Below are positions 53,073 through 61,005 of a DNA stretch of 64,000 nt, one piece after another. The DNA comes from Gracilinema caldarium DSM 7334. GTDB taxonomy: Bacteria > Spirochaetota > Spirochaetia > Treponematales > Breznakiellaceae. Position numbers and translations under genes: made by a program. The notes under the pieces are model-generated. The model was not told where the DNA came from. It did not search any database and saw only the letters and a program-made list of their open reading frames with translations. Numbering within the stretch: the stretch's first letter is position 1; every line of letters starts with the position of its first letter. The DNA lies in assembly GCF_000219725.1 (NCBI RefSeq), contig NC_015732.1:2920972-2984971 (forward strand), given 5' to 3'.

Positions 53073-53243
53073 TTAGACCGATTCATCAATAACATTGCCC
53101 TGATAGGCTGGCAGGGGCGCAGGGGGTGGTTCCGGCTCTGGAATCGGTTCCGGAACAGATTCAGAAACAGCAGCTTTTTCCTGAGGTAGTGGAACCGTAA
53201 GCCCAACAGGCCCAACAACCGAACCTGAACTGTCTATGGACAT
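53073..53243 (-). CDS. Small proline/glutamate-rich protein of unknown function
   Basis: This is a 56-residue open frame starting MSIDSSGSVVGPVGLTVPLP. The ATG at 53243 is preceded by AAAGGAGGG at ideal spacing, one of the best ribosome sites in the window, which argues for a real gene. The middle is low-complexity (PEPIPEPEPPPAP) and the end is acidic. There is no membrane helix or known motif. I do not recognise it. It lies between arsR and the terminator of the kdgK-like gene and could be read from its own promoter. Confidence 0.55.
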   Translation of the reverse strand: MSIDSSGSVVGPVGLTVPLPQEKAAVSESVPEPIPEPEPPPAPLPAYQGNVIDESV

Positions 53244-53310
53244 ACAATCCCTCCTTTGGAACAATAGTAAACACCAATTGTTCCTCTATAAACATATGAT
53301 AAAACCTCAC

Positions 53311-53380
53311 AAAATGCAAAAAGCCCTGGCAGATTCAGCGAGGAGTGTTCTGGTTGCTAAACTACCAAACTGCCAGGGCT
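53311..53380 (-). terminator. Intrinsic terminator of the kdgK-like gene
   Basis: On the minus strand AGCCCTGGCAG pairs perfectly with CTGCCAGGGCT (11 bp) and is followed by TTTTTGCATTTTG. The 37-base loop contains a smaller GGT/ACC stem. It begins 35 bp after the stop codon of the sugar kinase gene. Confidence 0.72.
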
Positions 53381-53415
53381 ACCAATCACGCTATCACAGT
53401 CAGCGAGTTAATCCA

Positions 53416-54528
53416 CTAACGCTGAATACGCGCAGACCCGCCCTTTGCAAAGGCTTCAACCTGTTCGAGGCTTACCATGGTGGTGTCTCCCGGGGTTGTG
53501 GTGAGCAAAGCTCCGTGAGCCCAGCCAAGCTTAAGGGCTTCTTCGGGGTTTTTTCCGGAAAGAAGCCCATAGAATAAGCCTGCGGCAAAACCGTCGCCAC
53601 CTCCGACCCGGTCGAAAACATCCAGTTCGCAGGTAGGGGAGACATAGCTTTTACCATCAAGCCAGAGGACCGCACCCCAGGAATGACGGTTAGTAGAATG
53701 GACTTCCCGCAGTGTGGTTGCTACCGCCTTAATGTTCGGAAAATCACGAACTACACTCTCCATCATACCCAAAAAGGCTGAAGGGTCGAGTTTGTTTTTA
53801 CTTTCCACCTCAAGACCAGGCAAACCCAAACCTTTTTGGAGATCTTCTTCATTTCCCACCAGTACATCCACATGACGTACGATTTCTCGAAGTGTTTTCG
53901 AGGCCTGTTCTGCCGCCTGGACAGGTGAAAATCCCCGTTCCGCGGCAGCAACAGCCCAGAGTTTAGCCCGGTAATTAAGATCAAAGGATACAATCGCCCC
54001 TGATTTTTTTGCGGCTTCCATTGCCTCAATAACAAGGGAAGGAGTTGTCTCAGAAAGGGCGGAAAATATACCCCCTGAATGGAACCAACGGACACCCTTA
54101 CTAAAAATTTCTGACCAATTAAAGCTCCCGGGTTTTAAATAACCAGCTGCTTCGTTAGAACGGTTATAAAATACAACCGGCGCTCGTACCCCCTGGCCTC
54201 TATCGCTCCATACGGTAGCCATATTGGGGCCCCGAACACCATCGTGGGGGAATCGTACATAATAGGGGAAAACTCCAGCACGGCGAACTGCATTTTCTAC
54301 CCGTTGTCCAATAGGGTAGTCTACCATTGCAGTAGCAATTGCGGTGCGCATTCTAAAACACATGGAAAGGTTTGCCGCAACATTATATTCACCACCGGAT
54401 ACATACAAATCATAATGATTGGCTTCTGCGAAGGGAATAATCCCGGGGTCCAGTCTTGTTACAAGGGCTCCCAGGGCTAATACATCATGGGTTGTTCCTT
54501 CGGTTGGTCGAATCTGTAATTGGGCCAT
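53416..54528 (-). CDS. PfkB-family sugar kinase, probable 2-keto-3-deoxygluconate kinase
   Basis: The 370-residue kinase starts at the ATG at 54528 with AAGGAGAT eight bases upstream. The longer open frame before it runs inside the gnd gene. It carries the PfkB glycine-rich start SGGEYNVAANLSM and the catalytic motif RVGGGDGFAAGLFYGLL with the base Asp. It also has VSFDLNYRAKLW, where the Asn and Arg are typical of KdgK. The reaction would be ATP-dependent phosphorylation of 2-keto-3-deoxygluconate. Fructokinase or another sugar-acid kinase is possible. It lies 25 bp after gnd and next to a LacI regulator, so it is likely part of one sugar-acid operon. No KDPG aldolase is in the window. Confidence 0.85.
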   Translation of the reverse strand: MAQLQIRPTEGTTHDVLALGALVTRLDPGIIPFAEANHYDLYVSGGEYNVAANLSMCFRMRTAIATAMVDYPIGQRVENAVRRAGVFPYYVRFPHDGVRGPNMATVWSDRGQGVRAPVVFYNRSNEAAGYLKPGSFNWSEIFSKGVRWFHSGGIFSALSETTPSLVIEAMEAAKKSGAIVSFDLNYRAKLWAVAAAERGFSPVQAAEQASKTLREIVRHVDVLVGNEEDLQKGLGLPGLEVESKNKLDPSAFLGMMESVVRDFPNIKAVATTLREVHSTNRHSWGAVLWLDGKSYVSPTCELDVFDRVGGGDGFAAGLFYGLLSGKNPEEALKLGWAHGALLTTTPGDTTMVSLEQVEAFAKGGSARIQR

Positions 54529-54553
54529 TTCATTTATCTCCTTTTCTTTGTTC

Positions 54554-56029
54554 TTATACATTATAGGTACTGGCACTGGTAGAGCCGCCTCGACCTGTCC
54601 AATTGGTATGGAAGAACTCTCCTCGGGGCCGATCAGTCCGTTCATAGGTATGAGCCCCAAAATAGTCCCGCTGAGCCTGCAGGAGATTGGCTGGTAGTGT
54701 TTCACTGCGGTATCCATCAAAATACGTAAGGGCGCTGGTTAAGGCTGGTATCGGAAGGCCGTATTGAAGGGCTGTCATTGCAACCCTGCGCCAAGATCCT
54801 TGAGCCTTATCAACAACGGATCGGAAGAAGGGATCCTGAAGCAGGTTTTCGAGATCAGGGTTTCTATCAAAGGCTTCTTTAATTTTCCCAAGGAAGACAG
54901 ATCGAATAATACACCCGCCTCGCCACATAAGGGCTATACCACCATAATTGAGGTTCCATCCATAGGCTTTCGCAGCTTCTCTCATGAGAAGATATCCTTG
55001 GGCATAAGAAACAATTTTAGAAGCATAGAGAGCTTGCTTCAGATCCTCAATAAATGTAATTCGTTCATTTCCGGTAAGAGGTGTTTTTGGTAGCTCTGGC
55101 CGAGCAAAGAGCTGGGAAGAGCGGACCCGCTCATCTTTTTCCGAAGAAAGACACCGGGCAAAAACCGCCTCTGCAATGAGGGTCAGGGGAACGCCAAATT
55201 CAAGGGCTGCAATTCCGGTCCATTTACCGGTTCCTTTCTGGCCTGCCGCATCAAGGATTTTTTCCACCAAGGGACTGCCATCGCTATCCTTATAGCGGAG
55301 GATATCCCGGGTAATTTCGATGAGATAGCTATCCAGTTCGCTCCGGTTCCATTCATCAAAAACCTGGGCCATTTCTTCATAGCTTAATCCAACATAGTGT
55401 TTCATGAGCCAATAGGTTTCGCTGATGAGCTGCATATCACCGTATTCAATCCCGTTGTGGACCATTTTTACAAAGTGGCCCGCACCATTTTCACCAACCC
55501 AATCACAGCAGGGGACTTTCCCTTCTACCTTAGCGGCAATGGCCTGGAAAATGGGCCGTATCTCAGGCCAGGCGGTGGATGAACCACCAGGCATAAGAGA
55601 AGGGCCTGTGAGGGCCCCCTCTTCGCCGCCAGAGACGCCGGAACCGACATAACGCAAGCCCTTGGATTCGACATAAGCGGTCCGTCGCATGGTATCCTGA
55701 TAATTAGAGTTACCCCCATCAATAATAATGTCGCCCGGTTCAAGAAGAGGTACCAGGTGTTCTATGGTTTCATCCACCGCCTGGCCCGCCTTAACCATCA
55801 TCATGACCTTCCGGGGACGTTTCAATGTGGCTACCAATTCTTCTACACTATGGGTGCCGATAATGTTTTTGCCGGCGCCGCGGCCGCTTGTAAATTCATC
55901 AACCTTAGAGACCGTCCGATTAAAAACAGCCACGGTAAACCCTTTACTCTCCATATTTAGCACAAGATTTTCACCCATTACGGCGAGTCCTATTAAGCCA
56001 ATATCAGCCCTGGCTTTTCCTTGTTCCAT
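54554..56029 (-). CDS. gnd: 6-phosphogluconate dehydrogenase, decarboxylating
   Basis: The 491-residue enzyme oxidises 6-phosphogluconate to ribulose-5-phosphate and CO2. The Rossmann fingerprint is IGLIGLAVMGENLVLNM, and VSGGEEGALTGPSLMPGG marks the substrate site. HFVKMVHNGIEYGDMQLISE holds the catalytic Lys, and the C-terminal domain includes NLNYGGIALMWRGGCIIRS. Length fits the dimeric long form. I chose the ATG at 56029 with GGAGG upstream; an earlier ATG at 56047 lacks a site. It follows the LacI-type regulator gene by 50 bp and precedes the kinase gene. Confidence 0.95.
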   Translation of the reverse strand: MEQGKARADIGLIGLAVMGENLVLNMESKGFTVAVFNRTVSKVDEFTSGRGAGKNIIGTHSVEELVATLKRPRKVMMMVKAGQAVDETIEHLVPLLEPGDIIIDGGNSNYQDTMRRTAYVESKGLRYVGSGVSGGEEGALTGPSLMPGGSSTAWPEIRPIFQAIAAKVEGKVPCCDWVGENGAGHFVKMVHNGIEYGDMQLISETYWLMKHYVGLSYEEMAQVFDEWNRSELDSYLIEITRDILRYKDSDGSPLVEKILDAAGQKGTGKWTGIAALEFGVPLTLIAEAVFARCLSSEKDERVRSSQLFARPELPKTPLTGNERITFIEDLKQALYASKIVSYAQGYLLMREAAKAYGWNLNYGGIALMWRGGCIIRSVFLGKIKEAFDRNPDLENLLQDPFFRSVVDKAQGSWRRVAMTALQYGLPIPALTSALTYFDGYRSETLPANLLQAQRDYFGAHTYERTDRPRGEFFHTNWTGRGGSTSASTYNV

Positions 56030-56079
56030 ACCTGCCTCCCATAACATTTCGCTTGGATGTTTTTATGTCCATGCACCGA

Positions 56080-57060
56080 CTAGGCCGATGCCCGTAATAC
56101 CAGTCCCGTACCAAAGGTTCTGCTTTCTATAGCTGTTCCATATTCAATTGCATTTTTAAGTTGTTCATAAATATAAGCACCTACATCTCCTCCCGTCTGA
56201 GCGATTGTTGTTAAGGGCGGGTTGATATAGGCGCTGAAATTATCATCATCAAATCCGATGAGGGCAAGCGCTTCGGGTATTTGGATGTGTTCTTTTTGCA
56301 GTGCCCCAAGTAAACCAAGGGCAATTTTGTCATTGTGACAGAGAATTCCATCAATCTGCTCCTCCTGTAATACCCTTAAAACCAGAGGAGCCACATCTAC
56401 ACCGCCCTGAAAACCCTTTCCGGTATGCAGGATCCGATTAGACCGGAAAGGGCGATTTTCCCGCTCAAGGCCTTCCAAAAAACCTGCAATCCGTTCAGAA
56501 GACCGAAAGCTTTCCACTACCAGGAGCAATTCCTGACGCCCCCTTTGAACGAGATAACGGACGGCTTCACGATACCCGCTGCGGCGGTCTATATAAATTG
56601 AAGGGAACGCTATATCTACCGGTGGATCTACAACAATAAAAGGAATTCGATGATTGTGAAGCATAAGCAGAGCTGGCGAATGGGAACTATGAAGATTTGA
56701 AAATATAACTAACCCATCACAGCGGGGGGTAATAGCATTAATGGCAGCCTCTTCCATTTCAGAAGACTCGGCAAATTGCATGAGCACTGCATATCCGGAA
56801 TGGGCAAACAATTTTGAGATTATTTCGATCCGGCGAAGGGTTGTATCGCTAGAAACTGCGTTAGCTACTATTCCAATGATCTGCTTCCGTCCCGATTTGA
56901 GCGCCCGAGCATTGGGATCTGGCCGATAACCAAGTTGTTCCACCGCCGCAAGAACCCGCTCCCGAACTTCAGACCTTACATTTGGCCTATCATTGAGTAC
57001 CCGCGAGACCGTACGAGTAGAAACACCGGCGTGCCGAGCTACATCTTCAATTGTTGGCAT
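56080..57060 (-). CDS. LacI-family transcriptional regulator
   Basis: The 326-residue regulator starts at the ATG at 57060. The helix-turn-helix is TIEDVARHAGVSTRTVSRVLN, with the hinge YRPDPNARALKSG. The effector domain follows the periplasmic-binding fold, with IGIVANAVSSD and the closing GFDDDNFSAYINPPLTTIAQ. The signal is probably a sugar or sugar acid linked to the downstream gnd and kinase genes; this is inference from operon position. Upstream stands a perfect sigma70 promoter with an overlapping LacI-type operator, so autoregulation is likely. Confidence 0.93.
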   Translation of the reverse strand: MPTIEDVARHAGVSTRTVSRVLNDRPNVRSEVRERVLAAVEQLGYRPDPNARALKSGRKQIIGIVANAVSSDTTLRRIEIISKLFAHSGYAVLMQFAESSEMEEAAINAITPRCDGLVIFSNLHSSHSPALLMLHNHRIPFIVVDPPVDIAFPSIYIDRRSGYREAVRYLVQRGRQELLLVVESFRSSERIAGFLEGLERENRPFRSNRILHTGKGFQGGVDVAPLVLRVLQEEQIDGILCHNDKIALGLLGALQKEHIQIPEALALIGFDDDNFSAYINPPLTTIAQTGGDVGAYIYEQLKNAIEYGTAIESRTFGTGLVLRASA

Positions 57061-57075
57061 AATTATGTCCCACAC

Positions 57076-57091
57076 TTGCCATCGTTGGCAA
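57076..57091 (-). promoter_or_regulatory. LacI-type operator
   Basis: TTGCCATCGTTGGCAA has 6-bp inverted half-sites (TTGCCA/TGGCAA) around a central CG, the usual LacI/GalR operator design. It begins right after the -10 box and covers the expected start of transcription, 15 bp before the regulator ATG. Confidence 0.75.
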
Positions 57092-57119
57092 TTATATAAC
57101 AAACACACAATTCTGTCAA
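57091..57119 (-). promoter_or_regulatory. Consensus sigma70 promoter of the lacI-gnd-kinase run
   Basis: On the minus strand TTGACA (plus 57114-57119) and TATAAT (plus 57091-57096) are exactly 17 bp apart, a perfect consensus pair. The operator abuts the -10, fitting strong but repressible transcription. Confidence 0.85.
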
Positions 57120-57228
57120 GAAATCAATGTAGTTTATGTTCCGCACGAGGTCCTGATTATAATTACGACCCCAGAACTGTAATTACTCGCCCCTTGTTAA
57201 CTTCCCATTCCATTGCTACAGTGAGTGT

Positions 57229-57810
57229 ATGATGAACGATTCATTACAACGTTGTCCTTGGTGCCTCTCTGATAGTGAGTATCAGCAGTATCATGATTAT
57301 GAGTGGGGTGTTCCCTTGCATGATGAGCAGAAGCTTTTTTCATTGCTTATACTCGAAGGGGCTCAGGCTGGGCTTTCATGGATCACTATCTTGAAACGCC
57401 GTAAGGGGTACCTGGATGCTATGGACAACCTGGATCCAGATAAACTGGCTCGGTACAACGATAGCGATATTACACGGCTCATGCTCGATAGTCGTATTAT
57501 CCAAAACCGTAGAAAACTTGAATCCGCAGTCAGTAATGCCCGAGCCTTTCTTGCCATGAAAGAGCGGGGGATATCCTTTTCTAACTGGCTCTGGGCATGG
57601 GTTGAGGACCGGCCGATACAAAACCACTGGAGCAGTCTTTCCGAGGTACCCGCCGTAACACCTCTTTCAGATACTATTTCCAGAGAGCTGAAACGTCTGG
57701 GCTTCACTTTTGTGGGACCTACTATCATCTATGCCTACATGCAATCTGCAGGCCTTGTGAACGACCACCTCGTACAGTGCTACCGTCATTACGAACTTTT
57801 ACCTGGCTGA
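57229..57810 (+). CDS. tag: DNA-3-methyladenine glycosylase I
   Basis: The 193-residue enzyme removes 3-methyladenine from DNA. The N-terminal zinc and base-binding region reads RCPWCLSDSEYQQYHDYEWGVP. Then come LFSLLILEGAQAGLSWITILKRR with the helix-hairpin-helix-like core and GFTFVGPTIIYAYMQSAGLVNDH near the C-terminus. The C-terminal histidine-rich metal residues are present. The gene stands alone between two minus-strand operons. The start may be the first or second of two adjacent ATGs. Confidence 0.95.
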   Translation: MMNDSLQRCPWCLSDSEYQQYHDYEWGVPLHDEQKLFSLLILEGAQAGLSWITILKRRKGYLDAMDNLDPDKLARYNDSDITRLMLDSRIIQNRRKLESAVSNARAFLAMKERGISFSNWLWAWVEDRPIQNHWSSLSEVPAVTPLSDTISRELKRLGFTFVGPTIIYAYMQSAGLVNDHLVQCYRHYELLPG

Positions 57811-57833
57811 TTGTGAAGTAACAACGAGCCAGG
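57802..57833. terminator. Weak hairpin at the end of tag
   Basis: CCTGGCT at 57802-57808 pairs with AGCCAGG at 57827-57833 around the stop codon of tag. The 7-bp stem has an 18-base loop and no T-run, so termination is uncertain. Confidence 0.3.
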
Positions 57834-57880
57834 CAGACAAAGAAAATATATTAGATTATTGTACCAGCCTTATGCTATAC

Positions 57881-59185
57881 CTATTTTTGGGGCATGAGCA
57901 GATCTGGAATCCACAGAGTTAGTTCCGGAATAAAGGTGATCAACATAAGCACGGTAAACATCACCAGCCACATGGGTAACATGGTTTTTACCACCTGTTC
58001 GATACGGATTTTCCCCACCGCACATCCTACAAAAAGGGCAGAGCCCACCGGCGGCGTAGTAAGACCGATTGCAAGGTTTAGAATAAGCATTATTCCAAAA
58101 TGTACCGGAGACATCCCCAGTGAATTGACAACTACAGGATACAATATTGGGGTTGTTATAAGAATGAGCGGGGCCATGTCCATAATCATACCCAGCAAGA
58201 GCAGCAGTATATTGATCAGCAGTAATAACAATATCTTATTATGGGTTATCGAAAGGAGCGCTTCTGTTGCTTTTGCGGGAATTCTGAGATATGCCATCAG
58301 CCATCCGAATGCACTGGCAGCTGCAATAAGAGACATAACCATAGCAAGCGTTTTAAGAGAGTTGTACAGTATTTGTGGAAACGCTTTAAGAGGTATTTCT
58401 CGGTATACAAAAAAGGTTATAATAAAGGCATATACAACGGCTACCGCTGCAGATTCAGTCGCAGTAAAAACACCTGAGATGACCCCACCGATAATGATAA
58501 CTGCCGTCATTAAGCCAAGCACAGCGTCTTTGGTAATCTGCAGGGATTCTTTAAGGGTGTATTTCTTCTCTTTTGGGTAGTTTCGCTTAATAGCAAAAAC
58601 ATAGCTTACCACCATAAGACCGATCCCCAGTAGTACTCCTGGTATAAAACCACCTAAGAAAAGTCGGCCAACTGAAACACCGCCTGCGGCAAGGGAATAA
58701 ATGATCATATTATGGCTTGGCGGAATAATGACTCCTTGACATGCACTGGTAACCGTAATACCCACAGAAAAATCATCATCATAGCCCTTTTCTTTCATCA
58801 TGGGGATGAGAATGGTACCGATAGAAGAGACATCGGCTACTGCAGAGCCAGAAATACCACCGAAGAACATACTAGCAAGACAGTTCACCTGAGCAAGTCC
58901 TCCCCGAATGCGGCCGACAAGCAGGTTGGAAAAGAGAATAAGCCGCCGGGAGATACCCCCTTGGCCCATCATTTCACCGGCAATAATGAAAAAGGGAATT
59001 GCCAGCAAACTGAAGGACCGTACACCCTGCACCATCTGTTGGACCACTGCCATCAATGGGATTTTCAGATACAAAGCAGTTACGATAGATGAAAAGATGA
59101 GGGAAAAAGTAATGGGGAGTCGTATAATCATGAGAAAGATAAAAAGCCCTAATAGAAGTAGTGTTGCAATGTTTATGTCAGCCAT
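57881..59185 (-). CDS. dctM: TRAP transporter large permease (DctM)
   Basis: The 434-residue inner-membrane protein has about twelve hydrophobic segments and the DctM layout. It is recognised by SLLAIPFFIIAGEMMGQGGI, then CLASMFFGGISGSAVADVSSIG, HNMIIYSLAAGGVSVGRLFLGG and NLAIGLTTPPVGSALFVGCAV. It forms the sodium-driven translocation path. The ATG follows GGGAGG and overlaps the DctQ gene by 8 bp. The substrate is probably a carboxylated sugar or dicarboxylate, in line with the sugar-acid enzymes nearby. Confidence 0.94.
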   Translation of the reverse strand: MADINIATLLLLGLFIFLMIIRLPITFSLIFSSIVTALYLKIPLMAVVQQMVQGVRSFSLLAIPFFIIAGEMMGQGGISRRLILFSNLLVGRIRGGLAQVNCLASMFFGGISGSAVADVSSIGTILIPMMKEKGYDDDFSVGITVTSACQGVIIPPSHNMIIYSLAAGGVSVGRLFLGGFIPGVLLGIGLMVVSYVFAIKRNYPKEKKYTLKESLQITKDAVLGLMTAVIIIGGVISGVFTATESAAVAVVYAFIITFFVYREIPLKAFPQILYNSLKTLAMVMSLIAAASAFGWLMAYLRIPAKATEALLSITHNKILLLLLINILLLLLGMIMDMAPLILITTPILYPVVVNSLGMSPVHFGIMLILNLAIGLTTPPVGSALFVGCAVGKIRIEQVVKTMLPMWLVMFTVLMLITFIPELTLWIPDLLMPQK

Positions 59186-59726
59186 TAGATCCTCCCTTAA
59201 GTATGTTTATAAAGGGCTCTTTCCCAGACAACATCGTATCTACCCTTGCATCATTGGTATCTACATTGAACAAATCCATCAGTGATTCATAAATCATAAT
59301 GATGGAACTAATGGGGAGTATTGCATAGAGTAAGCCCGCAGGAAGTTTAGTGGCTGGCATGATTGAGGTAAGAGTAAATTGAACCAGCTTCCACCCATCA
59401 ATCAACATAGTAAGGGCAATAACAAAAATGATGATATTCTTTATTTTTTGCAGTATGACCTGAAGTAGTGGAGTAACCAGCTTTTTCGGTAACACTGAGA
59501 TATTGATATGTAAATCTTGTTTTACACCAATACTCATTGCGATAAAAATAAACCATACCGCAAACAGCAGCGCAAGTTCTTCTGACCACATAAGTCCGCT
59601 ATTAAAGACATATCGGAGAATCACATTGGTAAAGATTATAAGAACCATGGCAATCATGAGAACTTGAGCAATATATACTAAGGCTACATGAATTAAGTTA
59701 AAAAACCTAATGAGCTTTTTTAACAT
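59178..59726 (-). CDS. dctQ: TRAP transporter small permease (DctQ)
   Basis: The 182-residue protein has four membrane helices: about 10-35, 45-65, 85-105 and 125-145. It shows the DctQ pattern VLRYVFNSGLMWSEELALLFAVWFIFI (as VILRYVFNSGLMWSEEL in the second helix), with VKQDLHINI after it. I chose the ATG at 59726; an upstream ATG at 59741 would add five residues. It supports DctM in the membrane. A large hairpin lies between the binding-protein gene and this gene. Confidence 0.9.
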   Translation of the reverse strand: MLKKLIRFFNLIHVALVYIAQVLMIAMVLIIFTNVILRYVFNSGLMWSEELALLFAVWFIFIAMSIGVKQDLHINISVLPKKLVTPLLQVILQKIKNIIIFVIALTMLIDGWKLVQFTLTSIMPATKLPAGLLYAILPISSIIMIYESLMDLFNVDTNDARVDTMLSGKEPFINILKGGSNG

Positions 59727-59751
59727 TGAAACACCCCACAAGCTTAATACG

Positions 59752-59812
59752 TACTGCCACCCAGCTTACAGTACTTACAGTATTAGTTTGCTGTATATCC
59801 TGAGTGGCAGTA
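59752..59812 (-). repeat. Intercistronic hairpin between dctP and dctQ
   Basis: TACTGCCAC (59752-59760) pairs with GTGGCAGTA (59804-59812), and inner TACAG/CTGTA segments can add a second stem. The structure lies between the binding-protein stop and the dctQ start. Such elements often lower expression of the permeases relative to the binding protein. Confidence 0.5.
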
Positions 59813-59842
59813 TCAAAAAATGGTGCTACTGACAGATAGCGT

Positions 59843-60847
59843 TTATTTCACCTCTTGTATTCGTTTAATTAAGGCCTGAACATTTTCAGGCTGTTTTGCG
59901 TAGAGGACTTTCATCCGTTGTTGCCACGGCGTTTTGTCGGTTATTTCTATTATTACACTTCCAGCAGCCCGAACCTTTGCTTCAGAGGTTTTCTCCCGTT
60001 CTTTCCAAAGCTGACGCTGATAGGGTATAGCATCGAGGGCGGCCTGTTTGATTATTTCCTGATCTGCTTTGGATAGTTTTTGCATGGAAATCTTAGAAGC
60101 AATAATGATTTCTGGAACCCGGGTGTGTTCATCAAGCGTATAGTATTTGGCTACTTCATAGTGGCTGGTCGATTCATAACTGGGCCAGTTATTTTCAGCA
60201 CCGTCTATAACGCCCGTCTGCAAACCGGAATATACTTCACCATAGGGCATAGGGGTTGCAACAGCACCAAGAGCCTGAACAAGACCGACCATGAGTTCGC
60301 TCTCTTGAACACGGATTTTTAACCCTGCCAGATCTTCTGGTTTATAAACAGGCCGTTTAGAATTATAAAAGTTGCGGGCCCCTGGTTCAAACCAACCAAT
60401 ACCGATAAAACCAGACGGTTCAAGAGAAGCAAGCAGTTCCTTTCCAATCGGTCCAAGCAGTACATTCCACATATGCTCCTCAGAACGGTACAAATACGGC
60501 ATTTGAAGTGCGTTAAATACGGGCACAAAGGAAGCAAGGGGTGATACACTTACTCGGGTAAAATCAATAGCACCAAATTGAACCTGCTCAATGACAGCTT
60601 TTTCCTGACCCAGTTGGGAACTGGGATACACTTCGATAATGATTCTGCCATTGGTACGTTCCTTTACTAATTCTGCAAATTTCATATCTCCCTTTGTTGT
60701 GGGATAATCTGCTGGATGAGTCTCGGCAAGGCGAAGCACCAAGGGCTTAACCTCTTGTACAACTGTTTTCTGGTCCTGAGAACCGCTTGCAAAGGTCATA
60801 GATGTAACCAGAGCAAAGCCAGCAAGGATTAAAAACCATTTCTTCAT
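59843..60847 (-). CDS. dctP: TRAP transporter substrate-binding protein (DctP)
   Basis: The 334-residue periplasmic protein has a signal peptide (FLILAGFALVTSMTFA). The DctP fold shows LRLAETHPADYPTTKGDMKF and IEVYPSSQLGQEKAVIEQV, followed by GIGWFEPGARNFYNSKRP. DLAGLKIRVQES holds the conserved arginine that binds the ligand carboxylate. The segment YSGLQTGVIDGAENNWPS closes the core. A uronate or related sugar acid is a reasonable ligand given the gnd and KDG-kinase-like genes. The SD AGGAGG is strong. It follows the two-component genes on the same strand after 158 bp. Confidence 0.93.
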   Translation of the reverse strand: MKKWFLILAGFALVTSMTFASGSQDQKTVVQEVKPLVLRLAETHPADYPTTKGDMKFAELVKERTNGRIIIEVYPSSQLGQEKAVIEQVQFGAIDFTRVSVSPLASFVPVFNALQMPYLYRSEEHMWNVLLGPIGKELLASLEPSGFIGIGWFEPGARNFYNSKRPVYKPEDLAGLKIRVQESELMVGLVQALGAVATPMPYGEVYSGLQTGVIDGAENNWPSYESTSHYEVAKYYTLDEHTRVPEIIIASKISMQKLSKADQEIIKQAALDAIPYQRQLWKEREKTSEAKVRAAGSVIIEITDKTPWQQRMKVLYAKQPENVQALIKRIQEVK

Positions 60848-61005
60848 ACCAACCTCCTAAAACCTTTATTGCTTCCACAAAGTTTTCTATGTGGATCTAC
60901 AATAATCATATAATGTCTTTTCTGAGATGGTTTACTAATTTTTTGCTAATTTTTGTACTTTTTTGCGATTCATAGGATAAAAGCTTATCGGTTTTTAAAA
61001 TAGTA

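Noticed and set aside
53311-53380. Structured RNA gene (tRNA-like or small RNA) at the hairpin after the kinase gene
   Set aside because: The 11-bp stem followed by a T-run directly after a stop codon is better explained as an intrinsic terminator.
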